A stretch of 64,000 nucleotides of DNA. It comes from CAZCBX01 sp964497185. GTDB lineage: Bacteria; Bdellovibrionota_G; JALEGL01; JAGRMV01. The DNA is taken from contig CAZCBX010000002.1 in NCBI GenBank assembly GCA_964497185.1, positions 1 through 64,000 on the forward strand, written 5' to 3'. The notes under the pieces were generated by a model, which made no database searches, was not told the DNA's origin, and worked only from the letters and a program-made list of their open reading frames with translations. Below, one piece after another: positions 35,548 to 44,238 of this stretch. Each line of letters begins with the position of its first letter. Position 1 is the first letter of the stretch. The position numbers and the translations under genes are program-made.

Positions 35548-36018
35548 ATGAAAATAGACATTGGTATCAAAGAAGAACATCGCAAATCAGTAGCGGATCA
35601 AATGTCTCGCTTGCTGGCAGATACTTACATTCTATATTTAAAAACCCATAACTTTCATTGGAACGTAAAAGGTCCCATGTTTCAGACATTGCATTTGATG
35701 TTCGAAGAGCAATACACCGAACTGGCTTTGGCCGTGGATGAGATTGCTGAACGAATTCGAGCTTTGGGTGAAAGAGCGCCAGGCACTTACGCAGAGTACA
35801 TGGAAATGGGCACCATCAAAGAGACCTCAGGTGTGCCCTCCGCGGAAGAAATGATTGAATTGTTGGTGCAAGGTCAAGAATCTGTCATTAAAACCGCACG
35901 CAAACTCTTTCCCCTAGCCGAAGAGGCGGGCGATGAAGTATCCGCAGATTTGGCCACAGCCCGCATGACCATCCATGAAAAACGTGCATGGATGCTGCGC
36001 AGCTTGCTAGAATCGTAA
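35548..36018 (+). CDS. dps: Dps-family DNA-binding ferritin
   Basis: A 156-residue mini-ferritin that stores iron and protects DNA against peroxide. The ferroxidase motif is HNFHWNVKGPMF followed by EEQYTELALAVDEIAERI. AAAGGAG lies 7 nt before the ATG, which is 1 bp after the ahpD stop. The short N-terminus has few lysines, so DNA binding is less certain than iron storage. It is the last gene of the PerR operon; a strong terminator follows. Confidence 0.95.
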   Translation: MKIDIGIKEEHRKSVADQMSRLLADTYILYLKTHNFHWNVKGPMFQTLHLMFEEQYTELALAVDEIAERIRALGERAPGTYAEYMEMGTIKETSGVPSAEEMIELLVQGQESVIKTARKLFPLAEEAGDEVSADLATARMTIHEKRAWMLRSLLES

Positions 36019-36036
36019 GCCCATTTGCGACTGGTC

Positions 36037-36096
36037 ATCCCCCTGATTTTATGATTTATAGGTTTCCATCATGAACAAAATCAGGGGGATTTTTTA
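36037..36096 (+). terminator. dps terminator hairpin that also carries the next gene's ribosome-binding site
   Basis: ATCCCCCTGATTTT (36037-36050) pairs with AAAATCAGGGGGAT (36077-36090), followed by TTTTTT. The right arm contains AGGGGG, 8-9 nt before ATG 36097, so folding would hide the ribosome-binding site. An eight-codon frame (ATG 36071, stop overlapping as TAATG) lies within. Confidence 0.8.
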
Positions 36097-36756
36097 ATGG
36101 TTCGGTCAGCCGCCGCTTTATTGAGTGTTCTGATGAGCTGGACGGCCTTTGCTTATTCAGGGCCTGAGCACATTTACCAAAGCTTTGAAGACGTCTTTAC
36201 TTTTATGTCGTTGAGTGAGCTGACTACAAAAGACCATGAGATCTTTCAAGCAGGATACGAAGCATGTTTTCAAGAAAAATATAGCGAAGCCAATTACCAA
36301 TGCATCGTAGACATCTCAGAGCTTCAATGGTTAATCATGAAGTCAGGTCACCAAATTGAGTCTCTTGGTGCCAATGCAATCTTTATGGATAAAAATATGG
36401 AGCCTAGTGAAATTCATGCTCATTTTGCTGATTTGGGTATCACGATGAGTAAGAAAGACGTTCAGTCGGTTAGGGCATACATTGAAAGACTGAGGCCATG
36501 TGGGCATCGCATAAGCATGAAAAAACTGACGATGGAGTGTGTAGATCAAGCGCTGGGCACTTTTGCTAAACCAGCTATAAAACTTTATTATGCTTTTAAA
36601 AAGAAAGCATCACCCGATTTTGATTCATTGAAGGAATTTCGCGAGCAGTTGGTCGATTTTCCGGACGTCATGATCGGGGAGTACGCAGATTTTCTTGTTC
36701 CAGGCACTGTCATTGAAGTTCCAGGTCTAACTCCTGCTGAGTCGTTCCGACATTAG
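36097..36756 (+). CDS. Exported protein of unknown function
   Basis: A 219-residue protein with a signal peptide cleaved near AFA-YSG (residue ~19). The mature part has five to six cysteines and helix-rich sequence but no domain I recognise. The start is 1 bp past the T-run of the dps terminator; the arm of that hairpin supplies the only Shine-Dalgarno-like sequence. Expression may therefore depend on read-through or on a promoter within the hairpin loop. It could belong to the oxidative-stress group by position, which is weak evidence. Confidence 0.65.
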   Translation: MVRSAAALLSVLMSWTAFAYSGPEHIYQSFEDVFTFMSLSELTTKDHEIFQAGYEACFQEKYSEANYQCIVDISELQWLIMKSGHQIESLGANAIFMDKNMEPSEIHAHFADLGITMSKKDVQSVRAYIERLRPCGHRISMKKLTMECVDQALGTFAKPAIKLYYAFKKKASPDFDSLKEFREQLVDFPDVMIGEYADFLVPGTVIEVPGLTPAESFRH

Positions 36757-36935
36757 GGCATGTTGATCGATTTTTTGGTTTTGCAGACGTAAAATTTTTC
36801 TGAGCCAAAATCACACTGGACAAGCTCAACCACCAAGGTACAAAGTAAAGCGTATTGCTTGAGCAAAACACCATTTTCAAATAACTAAAAAAATTACTTA
36901 GCCTTGAACACATATTGGTGGGAGTATATTATAAA

Positions 36936-37964
36936 ATGAATTCAAATACTTATGATGCTTTTTTGTTGGTTTCATTTGGGGGCCCTGAGGCGCCGGAAGA
37001 AGTGATGCCTTTTTTGGATAACGTCCTTCGTGGCAAACCAGTGTCAGAAGAGCGAAAAAAAGAAGTGGCCGAGCATTATTATCAGTTTGGCGGCGTTAGT
37101 CCCATCAATGCGCAAAATCGGGCGCTGATGGACAAATTGCAAACGGCATTCCAAGAAAATCAAATTGATCTGCCCATCTACTGGGGCAACCGAAACTGGA
37201 AGCCCTACATTCTGGATGCGCTTACGCAAATGAAACAAGATGGAAAACGTCACGCGTTGGCTTATTTTACCTCAGCGTATAGTTCCTACTCAGGCTGTCG
37301 ACAGTATCGAGAAAACATCCAAGCAGCCCAAGCCCAGATAGGAGAACAAGCACCCAACGTGTCCAAACTTCGTATGTTTTTCAATCACCCTCATTTTATT
37401 CAAGTCAATGCCAACCATATCGAAGATGCATATGCAAAAATGAATAAAACCGATAAAAACAAAACCTTTTTGGTGTTTACCGCCCACAGCATCCCCATCG
37501 CGATGAGCGAAAACTGTGATTATGAAATGCAGCTGCATGAAACAGCCAGACTGGTGGCGCAAAAAGCCGGGTTTGACCATTACCGCCTGGTGTATCAGAG
37601 CCGAAGCGGACCACCCCAAATGCCCTGGCTTGAACCCGACGTATGTGACTTTATTTCTTCTTTGGATGAAAAAAAACATGATGCCGTGTTGGTGGCGCCC
37701 ATCGGTTTTGTATCCGATCACATGGAAGTCCAATTTGATTTGGATGTAGAGGCCAAAGAGGCCGCTCAAAAAAAGGGTTTGAATTTTTTTCGTGCGCGCA
37801 GTGCAGGCAATGATGATTTATTCGTGGAAATGATTGTGGATTTGGTTTTGGAGCGGATGCACGATCGTGAAGATAAAAAATCGATTGGCCGGCTGGGGCC
37901 TTGGCATGATGTTTGTCCGCCGGATTGTTGTACTTATACGCCGCGTAGGCCTGTGCAATCTTAG
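36936..37964 (+). CDS. hemH: Ferrochelatase
   Basis: Inserts Fe2+ into porphyrin, the last step of heme synthesis. About 342 residues with FLLVSFGGPEAPEEV at the start, the active-site His in TAHSIP and the Glu-containing SDHMEVQFDLD. The end, CPPDCCTYTP, has three close cysteines that could hold an Fe-S cluster as in some bacterial ferrochelatases; this is unproven. ATG 36936 is preferred over an upstream TTG. hemB, hemE and hemY are at 59.5-62.9 kb. Confidence 0.95.
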   Translation: MNSNTYDAFLLVSFGGPEAPEEVMPFLDNVLRGKPVSEERKKEVAEHYYQFGGVSPINAQNRALMDKLQTAFQENQIDLPIYWGNRNWKPYILDALTQMKQDGKRHALAYFTSAYSSYSGCRQYRENIQAAQAQIGEQAPNVSKLRMFFNHPHFIQVNANHIEDAYAKMNKTDKNKTFLVFTAHSIPIAMSENCDYEMQLHETARLVAQKAGFDHYRLVYQSRSGPPQMPWLEPDVCDFISSLDEKKHDAVLVAPIGFVSDHMEVQFDLDVEAKEAAQKKGLNFFRARSAGNDDLFVEMIVDLVLERMHDREDKKSIGRLGPWHDVCPPDCCTYTPRRPVQS

Positions 37965-37994
37965 ATTTTTTATGTTCATTGTGGAATTCTGGGG

Positions 37995-38064
37995 GCCCGA
38001 GGGGGTCCGCCTTCGCTAGTCCTCGCGCAGCTACCGGAGACGCTCAGGTCGGACCCCCTCGGGC
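37995..38064. repeat. Long-hairpin element E2 (conserved core, second arm type)
   Basis: Arms GCCCGAGGGGGTCCG (37995-38009) and CGGACCCCCTCGGGC (38050-38064), 15 bp perfect. The core, read on the minus strand, is GCGTCTCCGGTAGCTGCGCG followed by AGGACTAGC, as in E1 and E4. It lies between convergent hemH and DUF1499. Confidence 0.9.
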
Positions 38065-38109
38065 TGGCATTCAGTGGGCGTAATTGGGGGGATGGGTAAA
38101 AAATAATGA

Positions 38110-38134
38110 CAAACGCCTGCGGCGTTTGTTTTTT
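38110..38134 (+). terminator. hemH-side terminator
   Basis: CAAACGCC-TGC-GGCGTTTG followed by TTTTTT. A near-identical stem (AAACGCC-AAC-GGCGTTT) is found after phoU at 56656. Confidence 0.82.
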
Positions 38135-38174
38135 ACATTTATACCAACCACGGTATAGACGCCAATTGCCGTTA

Positions 38175-38246
38175 CAGCTTTTTGGGCTTGAGGCGAGCGT
38201 CTCCGCAGCGCAGCGAGGACTAGCGAGTTTCAAGCCCAAAAAGCTG
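38175..38246. repeat. Long-hairpin element E3 (conserved core)
   Basis: Arms CAGCTTTTTGGGCTTGA/TCAAGCCCAAAAAGCTG, 17 bp perfect, around GCGAGCGTCTCCG, then GCGCAGCGAGGACTAGCGAG. It shares arm type with E1 and core with E1, E2 and E4. Confidence 0.9.
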
Positions 38247-38289
38247 CTACCGTAAGCGCCTTTAAAACTAAGAAACCAATAAGCGGATG

Positions 38290-38655
38290 TTAAGGTTGCA
38301 GTAAAGCCCGTATTTTTTCAACCCGCCGCTGGTTGGCGCCGAGGTCAGAATGTCCTACGCGTGAGGCCGATCGGACGTGGATTTGTTCTTGCGTTTCGTT
38401 CAGTACAAATTCGACATCATCTCGAAAGCGAAAAATCAAACTGACAAAAACCAGATGCAGGTAGGTGGCTTCTTGCTGTATTACCTCTACGCGAAAATGC
38501 TTTTCGCATCGCTGTTTTAGTTCCGTTAGCTGTTGATCCACAGGCACCCCTGGAATAAAAGGCAGCGGCTGAATAAAATGAGATGCATCATCCGGGTAAA
38601 CGGAACAAACACAATTGGGCGTAGCAGGGCAGGGACGCAAAGAATCGGTCTTCAT
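38290..38655 (-). CDS. DUF1499 family protein
   Basis: A 121-residue protein with the family marks PCPATPNCVCS near the N-terminus, FRFRDDVEFV in the middle and VRSASRVGHSDLGANQRR near the end. No signal peptide. Its function is unknown, though it often appears near envelope or lipid genes. A -10-like TAGCGT lies 6 nt before the ATG without a Shine-Dalgarno sequence. It follows DUF1295 on the same strand (12-bp gap), so the two are probably one operon. Confidence 0.88.
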   Translation of the reverse strand: MKTDSLRPCPATPNCVCSVYPDDASHFIQPLPFIPGVPVDQQLTELKQRCEKHFRVEVIQQEATYLHLVFVSLIFRFRDDVEFVLNETQEQIHVRSASRVGHSDLGANQRRVEKIRALLQP

Positions 38656-38667
38656 GGTTTTACGCTA

Positions 38668-39450
38668 TCACTTGCTCTTTGAACTGCAACTTTTTGGCCA
38701 AGGAAAAAAAACGGGCGTTTGTTTTTGGTAGTCTTTGTAAGCTTGTCCCCTGGTCTCTCGCATGTGTTTGGCCTTCAGAGGAATGCCAGAGAAATAGCGT
38801 AAGAAAATATACTCCAAGCCCACAGTCAGCCAGGCCCAATACCCGTGTTCAAAACCACTGGCGTAGGTGGCCATGCCGATCCAGGCCACCCATTCAAAGA
38901 AATAATTGGGATTCTGAGACCAGGCCCATAAACCTTCTTTGCAAAATGCCTGAGGATCGTTATTTTGTTTTTTAAATTTTTCCACTTGATGATCGGCCAA
39001 GCTTTCCATGCTTAAGCCAAGCACATACAAAGCCCCGCCGATGATGCACAACACCTTCAACGCGACCGTTGCTTCAAAGATCGGTGCAAAAGGGGCCACA
39101 AACATGATGGCCAGCAAACCTTGGCCCATAAAAAATCCGAAAAATTTAAGCTTTGTATGGCGCTGCCAATGATTCACCAAACGCTCATAACGACGGTCTT
39201 CGTGCCCACTGGCGTACCTCTTCCATAACGTCCAGGCCAAACGAAATGACCAGAGGGTGGGCATGGCCAGCCAAGCCCACAACCAAATTGAATGAGGCGC
39301 ATGGACAAAAGCAAGTATGGCAAATGCCATGGCAATAGACAGACACCAACCAAAATCGGCCAACATGTATCTTTTTTTGTAGGCGCTCCAAGCCCATAGT
39401 AAGCTCATCCAACCCATAATTACAGAAGAAATGACAATCCAGGTGTGCAT
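38668..39450 (-). CDS. DUF1295 (steroid 5-alpha-reductase C-terminal-like) membrane protein
   Basis: A 260-residue protein with about six membrane segments. The C-terminal part (LWAWSQNPNYFFEW, then RYFSGIPLKAKHM and RGQAYKDYQKQTPVFFP) fits the DUF1295/isoprenylcysteine-methyltransferase-like fold that binds NADPH or SAM. DUF1295 genes often accompany CFA-synthase, DUF1365 and FAD-oxidoreductase genes, as here, where the divergent operon starts 100 bp away. Likely role: reduction or modification of lipid chains. Confidence 0.87.
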   Translation of the reverse strand: MHTWIVISSVIMGWMSLLWAWSAYKKRYMLADFGWCLSIAMAFAILAFVHAPHSIWLWAWLAMPTLWSFRLAWTLWKRYASGHEDRRYERLVNHWQRHTKLKFFGFFMGQGLLAIMFVAPFAPIFEATVALKVLCIIGGALYVLGLSMESLADHQVEKFKKQNNDPQAFCKEGLWAWSQNPNYFFEWVAWIGMATYASGFEHGYWAWLTVGLEYIFLRYFSGIPLKAKHMRETRGQAYKDYQKQTPVFFPWPKSCSSKSK

Positions 39451-39562
39451 ACAGATTTCGTATCAAACCCATGGAACACGGCTACTTTTTTTCTTTTTGT
39501 TTTGAAAGTCATCGCATAGGGTGAGGGCCAAATTGAATGTATATAAATGAAGGATGCACATC

Positions 39563-40600
39563 ATGTTGCAAAAAATAATTCAATGGGCTGAACAAGGCTG
39601 GCTGCCAGATCAGATCATTCGCATGGGCATGCGCCAACTGGTGCAGCAGCGCTACGCCCAACAAGAAAAACTCTATCAAAATCAGAACCGCGAACAAACG
39701 ATGCTGGATGTGCTTTCGCAGGGCCCGATTGCTGAAAACACACAAGAAGCCAACGAGCAACACTATGAAGTGCCGGCCCAATTTTATGCTTGGGTGCTGG
39801 GTCCAGCCTTGAAATACAGCAGCGCCTATTTTTCACAACCCGATGACTCTTTGTACCTGGCCGAACAGGCGATGCTGCAAAAATATGGTGAATTTGCGCA
39901 GCTAGAGGATGGCATGGATATTTTAGAATTGGGCTGCGGGTGGGGCAGCTTGACGCTGTGGATGGCTCAGCAGTATCCCAATAGCACCATCGAAGCCATT
40001 TCCAATTCTCGGTCTCAGCATGACCACATCATGCAACAATGCGTAAAGCGTGATTTGCACAATGTAAAAGTACGAACGGTCGACATCAACGAGTTTACGC
40101 CCCATCAGACATACGATCGGGTGGTTTCGGTGGAAATGTTTGAGCACCTTCGCAACTATCATCAACTCTTTGAGCAAATTTCAAGTTGGCTTAACAAAGA
40201 TGGTAAATTGTTTGTTCACATTTTTTGTCATCGCCGCTGGGCTTACCTATTTGAAACCGAAGGGGCCGACAACTGGATGGGAAAGTATTTTTTTACAGGC
40301 GGTGTGATGCCCAACCAAACCACATTTGAAAACATTCAAAGCGCACTGACGTTGGAAGAAAAAGAGTGGGTATCGGGACAGCATTATCAACAAACAGCCG
40401 CAGCTTGGCGCCAAAACTTAAAAAACCATGCCGATGACATTGAAGCGCTTTTTGGCACCAACTATGGTCCAAAGGAAGCCCGTCGCTGGTTGGGTCGTTG
40501 GAATATGTTTTTTATGGCGTGTGAAGAGTTGTTTGGCTATCGCAAAGGGCAAGAGTGGGGTGTTTCTTTGTACAGATTTTCAAAGGCATCAAAGACATGA
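39563..40600 (+). CDS. SAM-dependent methyltransferase of the CFA-synthase/coclaurine N-methyltransferase group
   Basis: About 345 residues. The SAM motif is ILELGCGWGSLT, preceded by LKYSSAYF and followed by YDRVVSVEMFEHLRNY. The N-terminal part is shorter than in classical CFA synthase and WMGKYFFTGGVMPN replaces the usual lipid-side motif, placing it with CFAS-like and coclaurine-N-methyltransferase-like proteins. Lipid methylation (e.g. furan- or branched-fatty-acid formation) is inferred from the operon. The first gene of the operon; overlaps the next by 4 bp (ATGA). An ATG at 39554 is an alternative start. Confidence 0.86.
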   Translation: MLQKIIQWAEQGWLPDQIIRMGMRQLVQQRYAQQEKLYQNQNREQTMLDVLSQGPIAENTQEANEQHYEVPAQFYAWVLGPALKYSSAYFSQPDDSLYLAEQAMLQKYGEFAQLEDGMDILELGCGWGSLTLWMAQQYPNSTIEAISNSRSQHDHIMQQCVKRDLHNVKVRTVDINEFTPHQTYDRVVSVEMFEHLRNYHQLFEQISSWLNKDGKLFVHIFCHRRWAYLFETEGADNWMGKYFFTGGVMPNQTTFENIQSALTLEEKEWVSGQHYQQTAAAWRQNLKNHADDIEALFGTNYGPKEARRWLGRWNMFFMACEELFGYRKGQEWGVSLYRFSKASKT

Positions 40601-41862
40601 GCGAGCCACAGCGCATCGCTGTTGTTGGTTCAGGTATATCGGGTTTGCTTTCCGCCTACCTATGGAGTCAAAAAGCAGAAGTCACGCTCTATGAAGCTAG
40701 AAAAAGAATAGGGGGACACACCCATACCCACCCCATATCCATGGGCGGTCGAACCCATCCGGTGGATTCAGGTTTTATCGTGCTCAATGACCGTACGTAT
40801 CCCACCCTTCACCGTTTTTTCAAAGTTCTGAATGTATCCGTACAAGATGCCGAAATGTCTTTTTCTTTCTACCGGCAAGACCGCAACGCTTATTATGCGG
40901 GCAACAATCTAAATGGCTTGTTTGCCCAGCGCAGCAATCTCTTTTCGCCTCGGTTTTACTGTTTTCTATGGCATGTTTACCGGTTTGGCCATCAGGCTTT
41001 GGCAGATCTTGAAAAAGGGTTAGCTTTGGATGTCACACTCGGTGATTATTTAACGCGAATCAATGCCCATCCTCGTTTGGTGCAAGAATACATTTTGCCC
41101 ATGGTGGCATCCATCTGGTCAGCGCCCGATCAGGTGTTGATGGCACATCCTGCCCATGCCATTTTATCGTTTATGAAACATCATGGTTTGCTCGACCTCA
41201 CGGATCGTCCACAATGGCAAACCGTCGTGGGTGGCAGCGACCAATACATCAAAGCTTGTTTGGCCAATCGTCCGATCACCATTGTTTCAGATCAGCCCAT
41301 TGAGCGTATTGCGCGCGCAGCGCATGGCGCCATTGTCACTGGGCAAGATGGGGTTCAAGAAAGGTTTGACCGTGTCATTGTGGCTGTTCATGCCGATCAA
41401 GTGCTACCACTGCTTGACCAACCCCAACCTTGGGAAGAGGCTTTTTTTTCGACTTGGCGTTATGAAAAAAATGAAGTGCTAATTCATACTGATTCACGCT
41501 GGATGCCGCCGCATCGAAGAGCATGGGCTTCATGGAATTATTTTCAAAGCCAAACACACCGTAAAAATAAATTGGTCATGACTTATTATATGAATTTGCT
41601 GCAGGGGCTGGATGCCCCCAAAGATATTTTTGTCACGTTGAATGCGCAAGATTTGATCGACCCGGAAAAAGTTCTTGAAGGTGTTTCGTACAAGCATCCA
41701 ATTTTTTCAAGCACCTCACTCAAGGCAAGAGAACTTTTTTTAACACGTCATCCTAAGCACGACTGCGTTCAATATGTTGGCGCTTACTTCGGATATGGCT
41801 TTCATGAAGATGGCGCACGTTCCGCACTGCGCATAGGGGAAGAGCATGGACTTACCCTCTAG
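40597..41862 (+). CDS. FAD-dependent amine-oxidase-like oxidoreductase
   Basis: About 421 residues with the N-terminal dinucleotide-binding motif VVGSGISGLLSAY, then EARKRIGGHT and the DSGFIVLNDRTYP block typical of the 'NAD/FAD-binding amine oxidase' that accompanies DUF1365 and CFAS in many bacteria. It probably desaturates or oxidises a lipid chain. Start 40597 is set by the ATGA overlap with the upstream gene; it overlaps the next gene by 17 bp. Confidence 0.9.
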   Translation: MSEPQRIAVVGSGISGLLSAYLWSQKAEVTLYEARKRIGGHTHTHPISMGGRTHPVDSGFIVLNDRTYPTLHRFFKVLNVSVQDAEMSFSFYRQDRNAYYAGNNLNGLFAQRSNLFSPRFYCFLWHVYRFGHQALADLEKGLALDVTLGDYLTRINAHPRLVQEYILPMVASIWSAPDQVLMAHPAHAILSFMKHHGLLDLTDRPQWQTVVGGSDQYIKACLANRPITIVSDQPIERIARAAHGAIVTGQDGVQERFDRVIVAVHADQVLPLLDQPQPWEEAFFSTWRYEKNEVLIHTDSRWMPPHRRAWASWNYFQSQTHRKNKLVMTYYMNLLQGLDAPKDIFVTLNAQDLIDPEKVLEGVSYKHPIFSSTSLKARELFLTRHPKHDCVQYVGAYFGYGFHEDGARSALRIGEEHGLTL

Positions 41863-43774
41863 CCAATACCTCAGTGCCGACATCGTTCATCACCGTTTTT
41901 CCCCAACCAAACGTACATTTCGCTACAGGGGTCATTATCTGTGGTGTCACATCCATGAACTTGCGACATTGCCTAAAAAAGACCAGTGGTTTGGGTACAA
42001 TCAGTCAAAGCTTTTTTCAGTCTGGGATAAAGACTATCTTGACCCCGAGGCCAAAGGGTCCATCCAAGAAAAAATTTTTTCCTGGTACGAGCAAGAAGCT
42101 GTTGTGATTCCCGAAGATGTCTATTTATTCACGTGTCCCAAGGTATTGGGGCACGTTTTTAATCCCGTTCATTTTTATTTTGGTGTGCGACAAGGCCACT
42201 TAGAAAACGTGGTGGTGGAAATCAACAACACGTTTGGTGAACGTCATATTTATACGGTGCCCGTGGATCAACCCCTCCACCAAAAAAGCTTTCATGTCTC
42301 GCCATTTTTACCGGTTGAGGGAACATACCGGTATGACTTTACACTCAGCCCTGAAAAAATAGGGGTGGGCATTCATGTTGAGCAAAAAAAGCAAAAAATT
42401 TTCTTTGCATCGGTTCAAGGCAATTTTTCCAATCATAGTCTGGCCGAATACCCTTTTTGGAAGCGGTTTTTGCCACTTTTAAATTATCCCAGAATTCTCT
42501 GGCAAGCTGCGCTCATTTTTTATAAACACAAACTTCCTGTGTATACCAAACCACGACCGCAAAACAGACATACCGTCAAAAAAGCCACGCCCAATGCGTT
42601 TGAAAAACTGTGCATGGCCATGGTCGACCGCTTTTTTAAAAAGGCGCAGAAAGGCCGGCTTGAAGTATGGATGCCCGATGATTCTTTGCGGCATTACGGA
42701 GACGAACAGGCCAACGTCACCGCACGCATGGAAATTCATGCATATTCATTTTTTACAGCGGTCTTTTGGGGTGGGGACATTGCTTTTGGAGAACAGTACG
42801 AACAAAAATCATGGGATAGCCCTGACTTAATCAGCTTGTTGTCATGGTTTGCCATGAATCAAGATGTCATGGACGATCAAAAACTTTTTACTTCTTGGTT
42901 TGTACGAAAAATGACGTCCCTTCGCCATGCGCGTCGAAACAATACCTTGAGGGGGAGTCGAAAAAATATTTCTGCACATTACGACCTAAGCAATGACTTT
43001 TTTGAAAAAATACTGGATCCCCACATGCAATACTCGAGTGCGCTGTATGAAAAGCCCAACATGACGTTGGCCCAAGCCCAGCAGTGCAAAATTGATCGAA
43101 TTGTACAGCAACTGGCCGTGGACAAAGGCATGCATGTTTTGGAAGTGGGATCGGGCTGGGGTGGTTTGGCCATGGAAATTGCCCGACAAACAGGCTGCAA
43201 CGTGACCACCATTACTCTTTCCAAAGAGCAAAAGAAATATGTGGAGGCACGCATTGCGCAGCAAGGCATGCAAAAACAATTGAATGTTGTCCTTCAAGAC
43301 TATCGAAACATTCAAGAGGTGTATGATCGTGTGGTGTCGGTAGAAATGATTGAGGCAGTGGGCCGAGAGTTTTTGCCTTCTTATTTTCAAAAAATTTATG
43401 CATGTGTGAAGCCCGGTGGTCTGTTTGTTTTACAAGGCATTACCATGGCTGAAGAAAAATACGATGTATACGCTTCCAAAGCAGACTGGATTCAAAAATA
43501 CATTTTTCCTGGCTCTCACATTCCCACTCAGTCTATGGTGATGAACTTAGCTCAAGGCGCTGGGTGGCAACGATTGGCGCAAGCTGAGTTGGGACCATCA
43601 TATGCAAAAACGCTTCATCAGTGGCATCAAACCATGATGGCTAAGAAACAAGCGTTAACCGACATGGGCTTTGGCGAAAAAATATTGAGACGCTGGGCCT
43701 ATTACTTTTCTTACTGTGAAGCCGGCTTTCGACAAGAACATTTGCACGATTACCAATGGACGTTTCAAAAATGA
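41846..43774 (+). CDS. Fused DUF1365-cyclopropane-fatty-acyl-phospholipid synthase
   Basis: A 642-residue fusion. Residues ~8-215 are DUF1365 (VHHRFSPTKRTFRYRG, then CPKVLGHVFNPVHFYF). Residues ~255-640 are a CFA-synthase domain with HYDLSNDFFEKILD, MQYSSALY, the SAM motif VLEVGSGWGGLA, VSVEMIEAVG, YIFPGSHIP and YYFSYCEAGF. In E. coli CFA synthase the MQYSCAY Cys is conserved; here Ser replaces it. These two domains are normally separate neighbouring genes. The product should act on membrane phospholipids at the inner membrane. Confidence 0.92.
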   Translation: MDLPSSQYLSADIVHHRFSPTKRTFRYRGHYLWCHIHELATLPKKDQWFGYNQSKLFSVWDKDYLDPEAKGSIQEKIFSWYEQEAVVIPEDVYLFTCPKVLGHVFNPVHFYFGVRQGHLENVVVEINNTFGERHIYTVPVDQPLHQKSFHVSPFLPVEGTYRYDFTLSPEKIGVGIHVEQKKQKIFFASVQGNFSNHSLAEYPFWKRFLPLLNYPRILWQAALIFYKHKLPVYTKPRPQNRHTVKKATPNAFEKLCMAMVDRFFKKAQKGRLEVWMPDDSLRHYGDEQANVTARMEIHAYSFFTAVFWGGDIAFGEQYEQKSWDSPDLISLLSWFAMNQDVMDDQKLFTSWFVRKMTSLRHARRNNTLRGSRKNISAHYDLSNDFFEKILDPHMQYSSALYEKPNMTLAQAQQCKIDRIVQQLAVDKGMHVLEVGSGWGGLAMEIARQTGCNVTTITLSKEQKKYVEARIAQQGMQKQLNVVLQDYRNIQEVYDRVVSVEMIEAVGREFLPSYFQKIYACVKPGGLFVLQGITMAEEKYDVYASKADWIQKYIFPGSHIPTQSMVMNLAQGAGWQRLAQAELGPSYAKTLHQWHQTMMAKKQALTDMGFGEKILRRWAYYFSYCEAGFRQEHLHDYQWTFQK

Positions 43775-44238
43775 AAAAACTGCGTTTTTCATATCAAAGT
43801 TTGCTGTATGCGCCGGTGGAAGAAGTCTACGCATGGCATATGGACCCGATGGCTTTTCAGATGTTGACGCCACCTTGGGAGAAAGTGGTGGTTAAAGAGC
43901 CATTGCAAACCATGCAGCCGGGTGAGACCATGACGTTGGTGATGTACCCGCCTCCAGGAATTTTACCTATAAAATGGGTTGCGAAAATCGCGGAGGTTCA
44001 ACACCAATCGTTATTTGTGGACGAGCAAATCAAGGGGCCATTTGCCTATTGGCGCCATTGCCATCGTTTTCACGAAGTGGAAAAAAATCGTTGCCGTGTA
44101 GAAGACGACATCGAATTTGAGCTGCCGCTGTCGTTTTTGTCCCATCGTACTATGGGCAGTTGGGTCACAAAAAAACTGATGAAAACATTTGAATATCGCC
44201 ACCGCGTGTATGCTCAGGTTTTTCGGGAGTACATGTGA
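43771..44238 (+). CDS. SRPBCC (START-like) family protein
   Basis: About 155 residues. The pattern PVEEVYAWHMDPMAFQMLTPPW near the N-terminus and KGPFAYWRHCHRF in the middle fit the SRPBCC hydrophobic-ligand-binding fold, as in the N-terminal part of some epimerase-linked proteins. It may bind or carry a lipid intermediate. Start 43771 gives an ATGA overlap with the upstream gene, like others here; ATG 43756 is an alternative. GTGA links it to the next gene. Confidence 0.82.
   Translation: MKKLRFSYQSLLYAPVEEVYAWHMDPMAFQMLTPPWEKVVVKEPLQTMQPGETMTLVMYPPPGILPIKWVAKIAEVQHQSLFVDEQIKGPFAYWRHCHRFHEVEKNRCRVEDDIEFELPLSFLSHRTMGSWVTKKLMKTFEYRHRVYAQVFREYM

Noticed and set aside
36904..36932. hemH promoter TTGAAC-17-TATTAT
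   Set aside because: The -10 would end only 3 nt before the ATG, so the start site would fall inside the gene; not convincing.
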